Part shown: positions 17,404-25,032 of the stretch, piece after piece
How the letters are laid out: each line of letters begins with the position of its first letter
Position numbering within the stretch: the stretch's first letter is position 1
NCBI GenBank assembly: GCA_021199855.1
Contig: JAJQHD010000037.1
Coordinates: 62,001-126,000 of the forward strand
Length of the DNA stretch: 64,000 nt
DNA from: Oscillospiraceae bacterium
Lineage (GTDB): Bacteria > Bacillota > Clostridia > Oscillospirales > Ruminococcaceae
Direction: 5' to 3'
Translations under genes and position numbers: made by a program
Notes under the pieces: generated by a model
The model's database searches: none
Told to the model about the DNA's origin: nothing
Seen by the model: only the letters and a program-made list of their open reading frames with translations

Positions 17404-19908
17404 CTATCTGTCTTCTCTTAACATTTCCATCAGCGTATATTTGTTGAGAACAAGTTTTGATATGTAGCAGATTGCTAGAATAACTGCGAATACTACTACA
17501 GTCATCACTATCATGGTCACATCTGAGATATATCGGGTTGTGAGTTCAGACATGTAATCCGAAAGAAAGCTTAAAACTGTTGCGCTCTCTTCTTTGAGAG
17601 AGTTAAGATTTCCGAATATAACCGTTATGAAATATGCTCCCCAGCCCAGTACAACTGCAACTGTGGCTCTTATAAACGCTGTTCGCATAAGTTCGAGATT
17701 TCTCTGCTTATGGGACATACCGATTGCCTGCAGGATACCGTATCTCTTTTTCTCACGCTGGGTTTCGAGACGGATTGTACTGAATAGGATTATGAGGACA
17801 ACAACTGCAATACAGCCGCCACTGACAAAGAGGAGTATTACCGACTGGAAATTATCCTGAGCATAGGTTTTGTTGACCGTGCGTTGATTTGAGTTGATAT
17901 TAATATTCAGATTGCTGATTGTTGACGTGAGAGTTTTGTCGGTTGCAGAATCGGCAATATTCCTGTCCGCATAGACGAACAAGTCGGTAAATCCGACCTT
18001 GGAATAATTATAGAAGCCTGAATTGCTTGTCCCTCCGTACCACTTGATGTTGTCGGGCATGGCACTTAAGATCTTCTGGAAGTATGCACGTGAGCAGACA
18101 ACTGCAAAATCGCTTCCTGTACTGCCTATGTAGGAGTATGACACGGAATCCACAATGTCTATATCCATGACCTCACCATCGACGAAGGCTTCGATTGCGC
18201 CTAAGAATGTATCAGGGCAGAGAGTTATGGTGTCACCTTTACTGAATCCGGGATTATAATCCTTTGATGTGAATGCAAGAAGAATTCCGTCGCCGTTTTC
18301 AAAGGCTTCTGTATCAATTCCTGATAAATCGAATACGCCTGACCAGTCCTTGGTTGAATCTATGACATAGATATAAGCGTCCTTAGCTTCACTGTCAACG
18401 AGGACGTTGATTTCCATTTGGGTGTAGCCTCTTGCGTTATTGATTCCGGGAACAGAAAGAATAGCCTCGATATTTTCATCGGTAATGACTTCAAGGGAGT
18501 TGGTATTATAAAGCTCCTCCTGATCGCCTGCGTTTACGTTGGCTAAATATGTCCACCTGCTCAGTGAATAGTCATACATATTGCTCCAGTACTTGTAACC
18601 GTACAAAGGCGAGAGCGAATTTAAGACAGTAAAGATGACTGAGGCACATAAAACTATCGACATTGTGGAAATAAGAATTCTCTGGAGCCTGACATAGAAC
18701 TTCTTCTTTTTCGTTGTCATGCCCATTCTTCCGGTCAGAGGAGTTGCAAGGGCGACCATGAAAGTCACCATTCTGATTACCAATACTCCCAGAATCCAGA
18801 GAACTATAGCCGATAAGAGTATTCCCCACGGAATCGAAACGGTAACAGCAACTGAGCCGCCGAAAACAGACAGCCTGAGAAGAAGCCATGTGCCGATTGC
18901 GCCCACTATCGTTCCTATAATCATTGCAGGAATGCAGGTTATAAGGGATTCATAGGTTATGAGTAGAGCAAGTTGTCCTTTTGTTGAGCCGAGGCTTCTT
19001 AAATGCACTATCTTCCTTATCTCAGTCTGCATTTGCAAAACATATATAACTATAACAGCTATAAGACTGATAACAAAGATCATTGCGATATAGGTTATAT
19101 TGTAGTCAGAATCCGTTTCATTGGAGCCATAAGCACGAGTGTTGACTGCAACCGACTTGAGGCTTGAAAGTAGTCCCTCGGGTCGTGATTCACGGAGATA
19201 ATTATTGACATCCATTTGCATCTCTTCCTCGTAGCCGTCAATAACCGTGAAGAAGTAGGATGTGCCATATGAGTTTGTCGCGCCTTTGGCTTTAGCCTCA
19301 CTCACTACAGCTTCAAGAGTGTCTTCTGTAACTACTGCTCCGACAAGAGTTGTATAATCGGAAACAGCCCAGAGTTGAGTGTAGTCGGAGATAATTCCAC
19401 AGAGAGTGAAGTTTCTTCTTACGCTGACAGCCCCGCCGTCTGAATTCATATAAGAGATATTGAGGGTTACCGTGTCCCCTACTTCACATTCCAGACCCAA
19501 GGCACTGATAAGTGATTCCTCAACAGCTATTTCATTGTATTCCTGCGGCAAACGCCCGTCGATAAGGGTTATTCCCATGTCTGACAGGTTCTCATCTATC
19601 GTGCCGAAGGCAGAAGTATAATAGGAAGTAGAGATAGTGCCACAGCTTGTGCTTACGCCGAGCGAATCGAGCCATTCCTGGCTTGTCAGGAACACCTCGT
19701 CACCATCCATGCCGTTGCCAATTGCTCCATACCATGAGCCATAAACAGAGTAGCGATAGTCCTTGTTTGTCTCGGTTATACTGTCTGTACTGCTTATCAT
19801 CATGACTACAAATGCAATTGAAACAGCCAGTATTGCGACGACAAGAATCGTCTGACTTTTCCTGCGACGAGTCCCCTCTAGTGCTAGACTGAAGATGTAC
19901 TTGTTCAT
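17404..19908 (-). CDS. FtsX/MacB-type ABC transporter permease, array member 6
   Basis: Integral membrane permease of 834 residues starting MNKYIFSLALEGTRRRKSQ at ATG 19908 after AAGGAGGAATAATC. TM1 is near 20-42, ectodomain 1 to about 270, and the FtsX loop is KIVHLRSLGSTK with ATPLTGRMGM after TM4. Ectodomain 2 (about 430-680) is rich in Tyr, Asp and Asn. The second FtsX module has LQAIGMSHKQRN and the C-terminus is MEMLREDR. First gene of the two-permease unit, with its own strong promoter. As elsewhere in the array, no NBD (Walker A/B) gene is linked. Function beyond being an ABC3-type permease is not assigned. Confidence 0.84.
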   Translation of the reverse strand: MNKYIFSLALEGTRRRKSQTILVVAILAVSIAFVVMMISSTDSITETNKDYRYSVYGSWYGAIGNGMDGDEVFLTSQEWLDSLGVSTSCGTISTSYYTSAFGTIDENLSDMGITLIDGRLPQEYNEIAVEESLISALGLECEVGDTVTLNISYMNSDGGAVSVRRNFTLCGIISDYTQLWAVSDYTTLVGAVVTEDTLEAVVSEAKAKGATNSYGTSYFFTVIDGYEEEMQMDVNNYLRESRPEGLLSSLKSVAVNTRAYGSNETDSDYNITYIAMIFVISLIAVIVIYVLQMQTEIRKIVHLRSLGSTKGQLALLITYESLITCIPAMIIGTIVGAIGTWLLLRLSVFGGSVAVTVSIPWGILLSAIVLWILGVLVIRMVTFMVALATPLTGRMGMTTKKKKFYVRLQRILISTMSIVLCASVIFTVLNSLSPLYGYKYWSNMYDYSLSRWTYLANVNAGDQEELYNTNSLEVITDENIEAILSVPGINNARGYTQMEINVLVDSEAKDAYIYVIDSTKDWSGVFDLSGIDTEAFENGDGILLAFTSKDYNPGFSKGDTITLCPDTFLGAIEAFVDGEVMDIDIVDSVSYSYIGSTGSDFAVVCSRAYFQKILSAMPDNIKWYGGTSNSGFYNYSKVGFTDLFVYADRNIADSATDKTLTSTISNLNININSNQRTVNKTYAQDNFQSVILLFVSGGCIAVVVLIILFSTIRLETQREKKRYGILQAIGMSHKQRNLELMRTAFIRATVAVVLGWGAYFITVIFGNLNSLKEESATVLSFLSDYMSELTTRYISDVTMIVMTVVVFAVILAICYISKLVLNKYTLMEMLREDR

Positions 19909-19933
19909 GATTATTCCTCCTTTTCTTGATTAA

Positions 19934-19962
19934 AGTCTATCATATTTCACGGTTTTTGTCAA
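19934..19962 (-). promoter_or_regulatory. Promoter of the permease 6-5 unit
   Basis: TTGACA (19957-19962), 17 nt, TAGACT (19934-19939) on the minus strand, with TGA before the -10. It is 26 nt upstream of the start at 19908. Confidence 0.78.
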
Positions 19963-19974
19963 TAACAATTGAGC

Positions 19975-20005
19975 AAAATAAAAAAGCCTGATATCTCAGG
20001 CTTTT
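19975..20005 (-). terminator. Terminator after trmL
   Basis: A 10-bp perfect stem (AAAAGCCTGA / TCAGGCTTTT, 19982-19991 and 19996-20005) with a 4-nt loop continues into TTTTTTATTTTG on the minus strand. It isolates the pdxY-trmL unit from the permease array. Confidence 0.88.
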
Positions 20006-20014
20006 GGACAGTTA

Positions 20015-20509
20015 TTACCAGGAAAATCTCGTCAGCTTTCCTTCCCTCGTCAGGTCAGGATAATCCCACTGGCGGAGGATTTCATAGGTTGCGATGGCAA
20101 CGCTATTTGAGAGATTCAGGCTCCGAAGTGTGGGACGCATGGGAATCCGGACACAGGTGTCAGGGTTATCGTGCAGAAGCTCTTCCGGAAGCCCCTTATC
20201 TTCCCTGCCGAAAAGAATGTAGCAGTTGTCCTCATAGCTGACGTCGCTGTGAACATGTCTGCCTTTGGTGGTGAAGTAATAGTACTTGCCACCCTGAGTC
20301 TTCTCAAGGAAGTCGTCAAGATTATCGTAGTAGGTTATGTCAAGCTTGTCCCAATAGTCGAGACCCGCACGCTTTAAGTGCTTATCATCCACTTCAAAGC
20401 CAAGTGGTTTTACAAGATGGAGCCTAGCGCCTGTTACAGCGCAGGTTCTTGAAATATTGCCGGTATTCTGCGGAATCTGAGGCTCGACAAGAACAATATT
20501 CAGGTTCAT
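20015..20509 (-). CDS. trmL: tRNA (cytidine/uridine-34-2'-O)-methyltransferase, SPOUT family
   Basis: Methylates the 2'-OH of the wobble nucleotide of certain tRNA-Leu species using S-adenosylmethionine; a cytoplasmic SPOUT dimer with a trefoil knot. The 164-residue protein has the family motifs: N-terminal NIVLVEPQIPQNTGNISR, the SAM-site loop LFGREDKGLP and the knot motif RSLNLSNSVAIATYE. The length fits TrmL/YibK (about 155-165). The start at 20509 is preceded by AAGGAGG. It is co-transcribed with pdxY, 9 nt downstream of that gene. Confidence 0.92.
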   Translation of the reverse strand: MNLNIVLVEPQIPQNTGNISRTCAVTGARLHLVKPLGFEVDDKHLKRAGLDYWDKLDITYYDNLDDFLEKTQGGKYYYFTTKGRHVHSDVSYEDNCYILFGREDKGLPEELLHDNPDTCVRIPMRPTLRSLNLSNSVAIATYEILRQWDYPDLTREGKLTRFSW

Positions 20510-20518
20510 AATACCTCC

Positions 20519-21379
20519 TTAAAGTGCCGAATAGTCGGTAAAGCTGGTTCTGTTGATGAGCTCAGGCAGGCATTTTTCAAGCATAACGCCTTCTCTGGGG
20601 TTGGTGCCATAGCCGTAAGTGGTCTTGATGGCATACTCCAGGAATGATGTTGCCCTGCACATGGCAATCGGAAGGCTGTCTCCAGAAATGAGACCGCCGG
20701 TGAGGACGCTTGCAAATAAATCACCAGTTCCGGGATAATGCTTCAGAATGATTTCGTATGGAACTCTCCAGAAAGAGTTATTCTTTCGGTCATAGCCGAC
20801 ATTGCAAGCACTGCCGTCCATCATCGGGACGCTGGTTATAACGACTGTGTCGGGACCTTTTCCGGAAAGGCGGACGAGCATACTTCTGATTTCGCTTATT
20901 GTGAGGCGAGAAACAGGGTATGGTATTCCAAGAAGTATTGAAGCCTCAGTGAGGTTTGGAGTTATGACGTCTGCTACAGAAACAAGCTCAGCCATTCGGT
21001 GGCAAAGCTCGTCGGTATAAGTTCTATACCTCTTCCCCTGGTCGCCCATTACAGGGTCCACAACTTTCAGGGCGTCAGGATACGCCTTGAAGAAATCAAG
21101 ACAGCAATCTACCTGTCCACCTGAGGCTAAAAATCCTGAATATATGCAGTCAAAGCTGACTCCGGCTGTCTGGTAATGCTTCAGAGCCTGAGGAATATAT
21201 GCGGTCATGTCTTCCATGACGACATCTCCGAAACCACTTGTGTGGGAGCTCATGAGAGCTGTCGGGACAGCACAGACCTGAATTCCCATGATTGACAATG
21301 TAGGAAGTATAACTGAAAGCGAGCATCTGCCGATACCGGAAAGGTCGTGAATTGCCGCTACTCTGTGTTGTTCGTTCAT
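20519..21379 (-). CDS. pdxY: Pyridoxal/pyridoxamine kinase
   Basis: ATP-dependent phosphorylation of B6 vitamers to pyridoxal phosphate; a cytoplasmic ribokinase-fold enzyme. The 286-residue product starts MNEQHRVAAIHDLSGIGRCS, the characteristic PdxK/PdxY N-terminus. It has SHTSGFG near residue 45, VVDPVMGDQGKRY for cofactor/substrate binding, ITPNLTEASILLG, and the catalytic GTGDLFASVLTGGL near the C-terminus. I chose ATG 21379 (GGGGATATAAAA upstream); the longer frame to 21541 lacks a sensible N-terminus. First gene of pdxY-trmL, with a promoter at 21417-21445. Confidence 0.9.
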   Translation of the reverse strand: MNEQHRVAAIHDLSGIGRCSLSVILPTLSIMGIQVCAVPTALMSSHTSGFGDVVMEDMTAYIPQALKHYQTAGVSFDCIYSGFLASGGQVDCCLDFFKAYPDALKVVDPVMGDQGKRYRTYTDELCHRMAELVSVADVITPNLTEASILLGIPYPVSRLTISEIRSMLVRLSGKGPDTVVITSVPMMDGSACNVGYDRKNNSFWRVPYEIILKHYPGTGDLFASVLTGGLISGDSLPIAMCRATSFLEYAIKTTYGYGTNPREGVMLEKCLPELINRTSFTDYSAL

Positions 21380-21416
21380 TTTTATATCCCCTTCAATTTC
21401 ATTCTGAACTTTTACG

Positions 21417-21445
21417 ATTATATCACTTTTGCCTTCGCAAAACAA
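21417..21445 (-). promoter_or_regulatory. Promoter of pdxY-trmL
   Basis: TTGTTT (21440-21445), 17 nt, TATAAT (21417-21422) on the minus strand with an extended TGA. It is 38 nt upstream of the pdxY start. Confidence 0.65.
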
Positions 21446-21512
21446 TCTTTTATGAGTATTTTTTTGAAAACAGTGCAAACTACAATTACCAAGCCGAAAA
21501 GGAGAGATTATA

Positions 21513-21692
21513 ATGAACATGAATATTCCTTCACTCTGCAAAGGAATAGCTGTGGGTGTGGTGACAGGTGCGGCAGTCTATGCTGTCACAAATGCCACTA
21601 AATCGAACAAGAGAATGGTAAAGTCGAATGCAATGAAGGCTGTCAGAAATGTGAGCTCGATGCTTGAAGGGCTCGGGTGTATGTTCTCTTAG
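21513..21692 (+). CDS. Small uncharacterised protein, 59 aa
   Basis: ATG at 21513 follows AAGGAGAGATTATA and opens a 59-residue frame ending TAG at 21690-21692. The N-terminal half is an uncharged Gly/Ala/Val-rich stretch (GIAVGVVTGAAVYAVTNAT, about residues 12-30) that could form one membrane helix; the rest is basic (KSNKRMVKSNAMKAVRN). The ribosome-binding site and the position between a divergent gene and a convergent terminator support a real gene. The pattern resembles small YtxH-type membrane proteins but I cannot assign a family. No strong promoter was found on this strand; a TACAAT at 21481-21486 is a weak candidate -10. Confidence 0.65.
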   Translation: MNMNIPSLCKGIAVGVVTGAAVYAVTNATKSNKRMVKSNAMKAVRNVSSMLEGLGCMFS

Positions 21693-21699
21693 TTAACCC

Positions 21700-21739
21700 G
21701 CAAAAAAATGCCGCCATTGTTATGATACAAAGGCGGCAT
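21700..21739 (-). terminator. Terminator after the DUF624-like gene (convergent region)
   Basis: ATGCCGCC / GGCGGCAT (21708-21715, 21732-21739), with further pairing TTGT/ACAA inside, is followed by seven T on the minus strand. It lies just after the convergent 59-codon gene and may act for both strands. Confidence 0.8.
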
Positions 21740-21746
21740 ACATATT

Positions 21747-22709
21747 TTATCTGATGGTTTTCTTCTTTTTGCCTGAACCGGATGACCTGGGCGTGGAGCT
21801 GTTACTTGTTTCTCTCTTCGGGAAAATTCTGCCGGATTTTTCCTTCGGCGGTGCTTCTTCAAGCTCGGGAGCGTCGACAAATACAGTTTCGCCGTCTTCA
21901 TCAACATAGTCAAGTTCAGGATTGCGCTCTCCTCTTTCATCATAGTATGGCTGGATGACATACTTTCTGATGACCGGATAGCAGTTGAAAGCATACAGGA
22001 AAGCCATAAACGTAGGGAGTATGATAATCAGAATCGCTGTGTACGGGAAGAAAATAACGACGCATATAAGAACAATCGCGGTAACGACAAGATTGATAAC
22101 AGAACTCTTGATGTCGATTGCTGTCAGAAGGAACGAGTTCTTGAGTATCTTCCAGAGCCCCAAATCGGTAGTCACTATCAGGAAGTAGATGTAGAAATGC
22201 ATCATCAGGAAGATAACCGAGCAGATGAGGCAGACGGCAAACGGGATATAAAAGGTATTATTGCTTTCAGCCATATTGTAATACATTGGGAAGGAAACCG
22301 AGACAGCTGAAATAAACAGCATATCTATGATGCCCATGATTGCGCCCTGCTTGAAGTTCACCTTGAAAGCTCCCCAGAAGTCATGCCACAGAAAAGTCGG
22401 CTTTTCTATTGACATATTTCTGCAGAGCTTTGCCATCGCACACGTCGCAGGACCTATGATTATTCCGCATAGTATTACAATGAGATAGAATGCAAGATAA
22501 TAAAGATTAGAATCCTCGCTGATAAAGAACTGCATTACGATTATTCCTGCAAACATAGGCAAAAAGCAGATGATGTAGATGAAATTTAAAAGTATCAGCT
22601 TTGAGAAATGCCCGAAATAGAGCTCAAAAAGCCTGAAAAACGGGAGCTTCTGATCGGGATTTTTGGGAACACCCTTGCCGGGTTCCTCGTATTTTGAAAA
22701 AAGACCCAT
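21747..22709 (-). CDS. DUF624/YesL-like integral membrane protein
   Basis: A 320-residue membrane protein with five or six TM segments (for example LILLNFIYIICFLPMFAGII, then LAFYLIVILCGIIIGPATCA). A block beginning GPATCAMAKLCRNM continues into a DFWGAFKVNFKQG sequence. This is the pattern of the DUF624 (YesL) family, often found near carbohydrate transport genes, whose biochemical role is unknown. The C-terminal 75 residues are cytoplasmic and charged: an acidic stretch, then a Ser/Lys-rich tail ending SGSGKKKKTIR. The start at 22709 has AAAGGATG upstream. Last gene of the three-gene membrane operon starting at 24295. Confidence 0.7.
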   Translation of the reverse strand: MGLFSKYEEPGKGVPKNPDQKLPFFRLFELYFGHFSKLILLNFIYIICFLPMFAGIIVMQFFISEDSNLYYLAFYLIVILCGIIIGPATCAMAKLCRNMSIEKPTFLWHDFWGAFKVNFKQGAIMGIIDMLFISAVSVSFPMYYNMAESNNTFYIPFAVCLICSVIFLMMHFYIYFLIVTTDLGLWKILKNSFLLTAIDIKSSVINLVVTAIVLICVVIFFPYTAILIIILPTFMAFLYAFNCYPVIRKYVIQPYYDERGERNPELDYVDEDGETVFVDAPELEEAPPKEKSGRIFPKRETSNSSTPRSSGSGKKKKTIR

Positions 22710-22732
22710 GATTTAAACATCCTTTCGGTTCG

Positions 22733-23293
22733 CTAAAACAGTCCGTGCGCATTCATCACGCTTAACGTAAGACAGCCAAGTGCGCAGACTACAGCACAGG
22801 AGAGAAGGTATATGAAAAACCTGAAAATGTACTCTCTGAATTCGTTTGCCATTCCGAGGCGATTTTCAGTTGTTATCGAAATTGAAAAGTAACCCATCGA
22901 CATTGAGACAGCATCTCTTGCCTGCAAAATGAGAATGCCAGAAGAAATTACCGAAAACGGCAGAAACACAAGAAGCTTTGGCAAAACGTCATCGCAAGCA
23001 TATACACAACTTGCGATAAGTCCGAGTCCAAGACCTTTTAGCGAAACCAGCATTACTTCCAACGGTTGAAACACAGCTGAGAATCCCATAAGAAACACTA
23101 TGATAACCAGCATCGCCGAGCTTACAAAGAAAGTAAGAAATGACTCAACCATATTTTCTCTGTACGTAAGAAAGCTCGTCTCAATTAGATTCGAGATATC
23201 GCTTTCGGAAAGATTGATTCCAATAAGTACTCCAACAGCAATTCCAAGCACCAACGCGACTATAAGTACGGTTTCCTTTATGTCCCTGCTCAT
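22733..23293 (-). CDS. SpoIIM-like integral membrane protein
   Basis: A 186-residue protein with about five TM segments. The central block FFVSSAMLVIIVFLMGFSAV, followed by a KGLGLGLIASCVY helix, matches the stage II sporulation protein M pattern (GxS near the end of one helix, KGxxLG at the start of the next). In sporulating Firmicutes SpoIIM works with SpoIID and SpoIIP in septal peptidoglycan hydrolysis during engulfment; many SpoIIM-like proteins have other, unknown roles. I chose ATG 23293 (GGAGGCGGTAGAA upstream) over two upstream in-frame Mets. It lies 51 nt after the TPR-like gene and 23 nt before the DUF624-like gene. Without spoIID/P nearby, the sporulation role is inference. Confidence 0.65.
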   Translation of the reverse strand: MSRDIKETVLIVALVLGIAVGVLIGINLSESDISNLIETSFLTYRENMVESFLTFFVSSAMLVIIVFLMGFSAVFQPLEVMLVSLKGLGLGLIASCVYACDDVLPKLLVFLPFSVISSGILILQARDAVSMSMGYFSISITTENRLGMANEFREYIFRFFIYLLSCAVVCALGCLTLSVMNAHGLF

Positions 23294-23344
23294 TTCTACC
23301 GCCTCCATGTCCATACTATGAGGACAAGTCGGCAAATATGATAC

Positions 23345-24295
23345 TTATTCTTCCGGGAGAGCTTCACCTGCTGCAAGCTCTTCCTGACGTTCCTCTTCTT
23401 CAAGAGCATACGCTGTTTCAATCTTCTTGAGAAGCTTCAAGATATCCTCACTCTGACGAGGAGTTTTCTTGAGTTTACTGAGAGCAACGACAGTTTTTCT
23501 TGCATTTTCGTTCTCATGCTTACGCAGATAGATAAGTCCCAGGTACATGCCAGCCCAGACTTTTACTTCATTGTTGCGTGATTTGAGAAGAGGCATGAAA
23601 GCATTTTCCGCTCCTTCATAATCCTTCTGAGCATACAAAAGAAGTGCACTTACAAATTCCATCTCGGATTTATCATTGGCTTTTTCTGAAAAAGGAACTC
23701 CCAGATCGATTGCAAAGCCAGCATTCTCAAGATTGCCTGTCAGAATAAATATGTATGCATATAAAGAATAGTAATGCGAAGCATCATTGATTTTGAACTT
23801 GTCGATATCCACATTTCTGAGAATATCAAGCGCCGCATCATAACGTCTGCCATCGCCATATTCCTTTGCAAGGCACAGGTCGTTGACTGCTTCGAGATAG
23901 CTTCCCTTGAAGTGATTTTTCTTCCTTTCCAGAAGCGCGAAATATTCGGCAGAATATCCGGTCTTTCTCAGCACTTTCCTTGCCTTTGAACGCTGGGAAG
24001 CCAGTATGCACTTGACAGCAAAATACACTACCATGACAATCAGAGCTATCGCAAGCATCACACATGCAAGACTCAGTCCAAAGCTGAAATTGTCTTTGAC
24101 GAACTGAGGAAGCTCGTTTCCAGCAATTGTCCCTTCAATTACAAGCCCAAAATTCAAAAACGGGAATATGCTGTATAAAAGCGAATCATCAAGCAGCCCC
24201 AGAAACGGAGCCGCAATTAGAAGTGCCCACAAAAACAGCGTCAGGCATATCATCCATATCTTGAAGTTTTTTATTTCAGTACGCGTCCTTATCAT
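23345..24295 (-). CDS. Membrane-anchored TPR-like protein
   Basis: A 316-residue protein with two N-terminal TM segments (about 14-34 and 73-95). A cytoplasmic alpha-helical region follows whose repeats (YDAALDILRNV, SHYYSLYAYIFILTGNLENA, FVSALLLYAQKDYEGAENAF, VWAGMYLGLIYLRKHENENA) look like tetratricopeptide repeats. The C-terminus is Glu-rich. Such proteins usually scaffold complexes; no specific function is recognisable. The start ATG 24295 has GAGGTG upstream. First gene of an operon with the SpoIIM-like and DUF624-like genes, with a promoter at 24347-24375, divergent from the marR gene at 24564. Confidence 0.65.
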   Translation of the reverse strand: MIRTRTEIKNFKIWMICLTLFLWALLIAAPFLGLLDDSLLYSIFPFLNFGLVIEGTIAGNELPQFVKDNFSFGLSLACVMLAIALIVMVVYFAVKCILASQRSKARKVLRKTGYSAEYFALLERKKNHFKGSYLEAVNDLCLAKEYGDGRRYDAALDILRNVDIDKFKINDASHYYSLYAYIFILTGNLENAGFAIDLGVPFSEKANDKSEMEFVSALLLYAQKDYEGAENAFMPLLKSRNNEVKVWAGMYLGLIYLRKHENENARKTVVALSKLKKTPRQSEDILKLLKKIETAYALEEEERQEELAAGEALPEE

Positions 24296-24346
24296 ATAAA
24301 CACCTCAAATTAGGCACGGCTCGATGCCGCCCATTCACATACAATT

Positions 24347-24375
24347 AGTGTATCATATTTTCGCGATAATTACAA
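24347..24375 (-). promoter_or_regulatory. Promoter of the TPR/SpoIIM-like/DUF624 operon
   Basis: TTGTAA (24370-24375), 17 nt, TACACT (24347-24352) on the minus strand with an extended TGA, 52 nt upstream of the start at 24295. Confidence 0.65.
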
Positions 24376-24482
24376 CCACTTTTTTTGCCCGAAATGGAGT
24401 TTTGTAAAATTTCATATTTCAGATAAGGTGATTCAATGAAAATATTACGCATTAATTTTCTTCACATTTTCACACTAAATGC

Positions 24483-24511
24483 TTGACAATTTTACGGGGC
24501 TATGCTAAAAT
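24483..24511 (+). promoter_or_regulatory. Promoter of the marR-ABC exporter operon
   Basis: TTGACA (24483-24488), 17 nt, TAAAAT (24506-24511) with an extended TGC. It is 53 nt upstream of the marR start. Confidence 0.8.
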
Positions 24512-24524
24512 TCTAGTGTTAAAT

Positions 24525-24540
24525 AGTTTTTATCAAAACT
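24525..24540 (+). promoter_or_regulatory. Candidate MarR operator (inverted repeat)
   Basis: AGTTTT TATC AAAACT is a perfect 6+6 inverted repeat starting 14 nt after the -10, where a MarR repressor would block initiation or clearance. The octamer TAGTGTTA also occurs twice nearby (24514-24521 and 24553-24560). Autoregulation is inferred. Confidence 0.45.
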
Positions 24541-24563
24541 TCATTGAAAGGATAGTGTTATTA

Positions 24564-25019
24564 ATGGCAAACACCAGAAAAGAACAATACGAAAAGTGCA
24601 TCAACCAGTTTGCAAGATTTGACCGTCTTCGCAGGCAGCAGATTGACAAGTATGTTGATACCCTCGGCTTAAGAGGAAGCCAGCACTCTATGCTCATCGA
24701 GGCAAGCCGCGATTCGAGACTCTGCCAGAAGGATTTGGCTGAGAAAATGGAGATTTCTCCTGCTGCAGTAACAGTTACTCTTAAGAAGCTCGAGACTCAG
24801 GGCTACATCGAAAGAACTCCTTCTTCCGACGACTCAAGAGTCAACAACATTGCAATCACTTCCAAGGGCAAGAACATTGTCAAGAAGACCAACGATTTCC
24901 TCGCTGTTATTGATGAGACTGCTTTTGAGGGCTTCACTGATGAAGAAATCGCCAATTTCAGTGGTTACATGAAGAGACTCATCGAGAATCTCAAGGCTTA
25001 CGCTAATGCTGAAAATTGA
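24564..25019 (+). CDS. MarR family transcriptional regulator
   Basis: A 151-residue winged-helix dimeric DNA-binding protein. The HTH core reads LCQKDLAEKMEISPAAVTVT followed by LKKLETQGYIERTPSSDDSR, i.e. recognition helix then wing, with flanking dimerisation helices (residues 1-35 and 105-150). MarR proteins repress efflux genes until a small ligand binds. The start ATG 24564 has AAAGGA upstream; the frame back to 24483 runs through the promoter. It lies 13 nt before two ABC exporter genes, so it most likely represses its own operon through the inverted repeat at 24525-24540. Confidence 0.9.
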   Translation: MANTRKEQYEKCINQFARFDRLRRQQIDKYVDTLGLRGSQHSMLIEASRDSRLCQKDLAEKMEISPAAVTVTLKKLETQGYIERTPSSDDSRVNNIAITSKGKNIVKKTNDFLAVIDETAFEGFTDEEIANFSGYMKRLIENLKAYANAEN

Positions 25020-25032
25020 AAGGAGCTAAAGG

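Noticed and set aside
24436..24486. 16-codon frame with AAGGTGATTCA upstream, just before the marR promoter
   Set aside because: It lies upstream of the mapped -35 and has no promoter of its own; the peptide has no recognisable feature.
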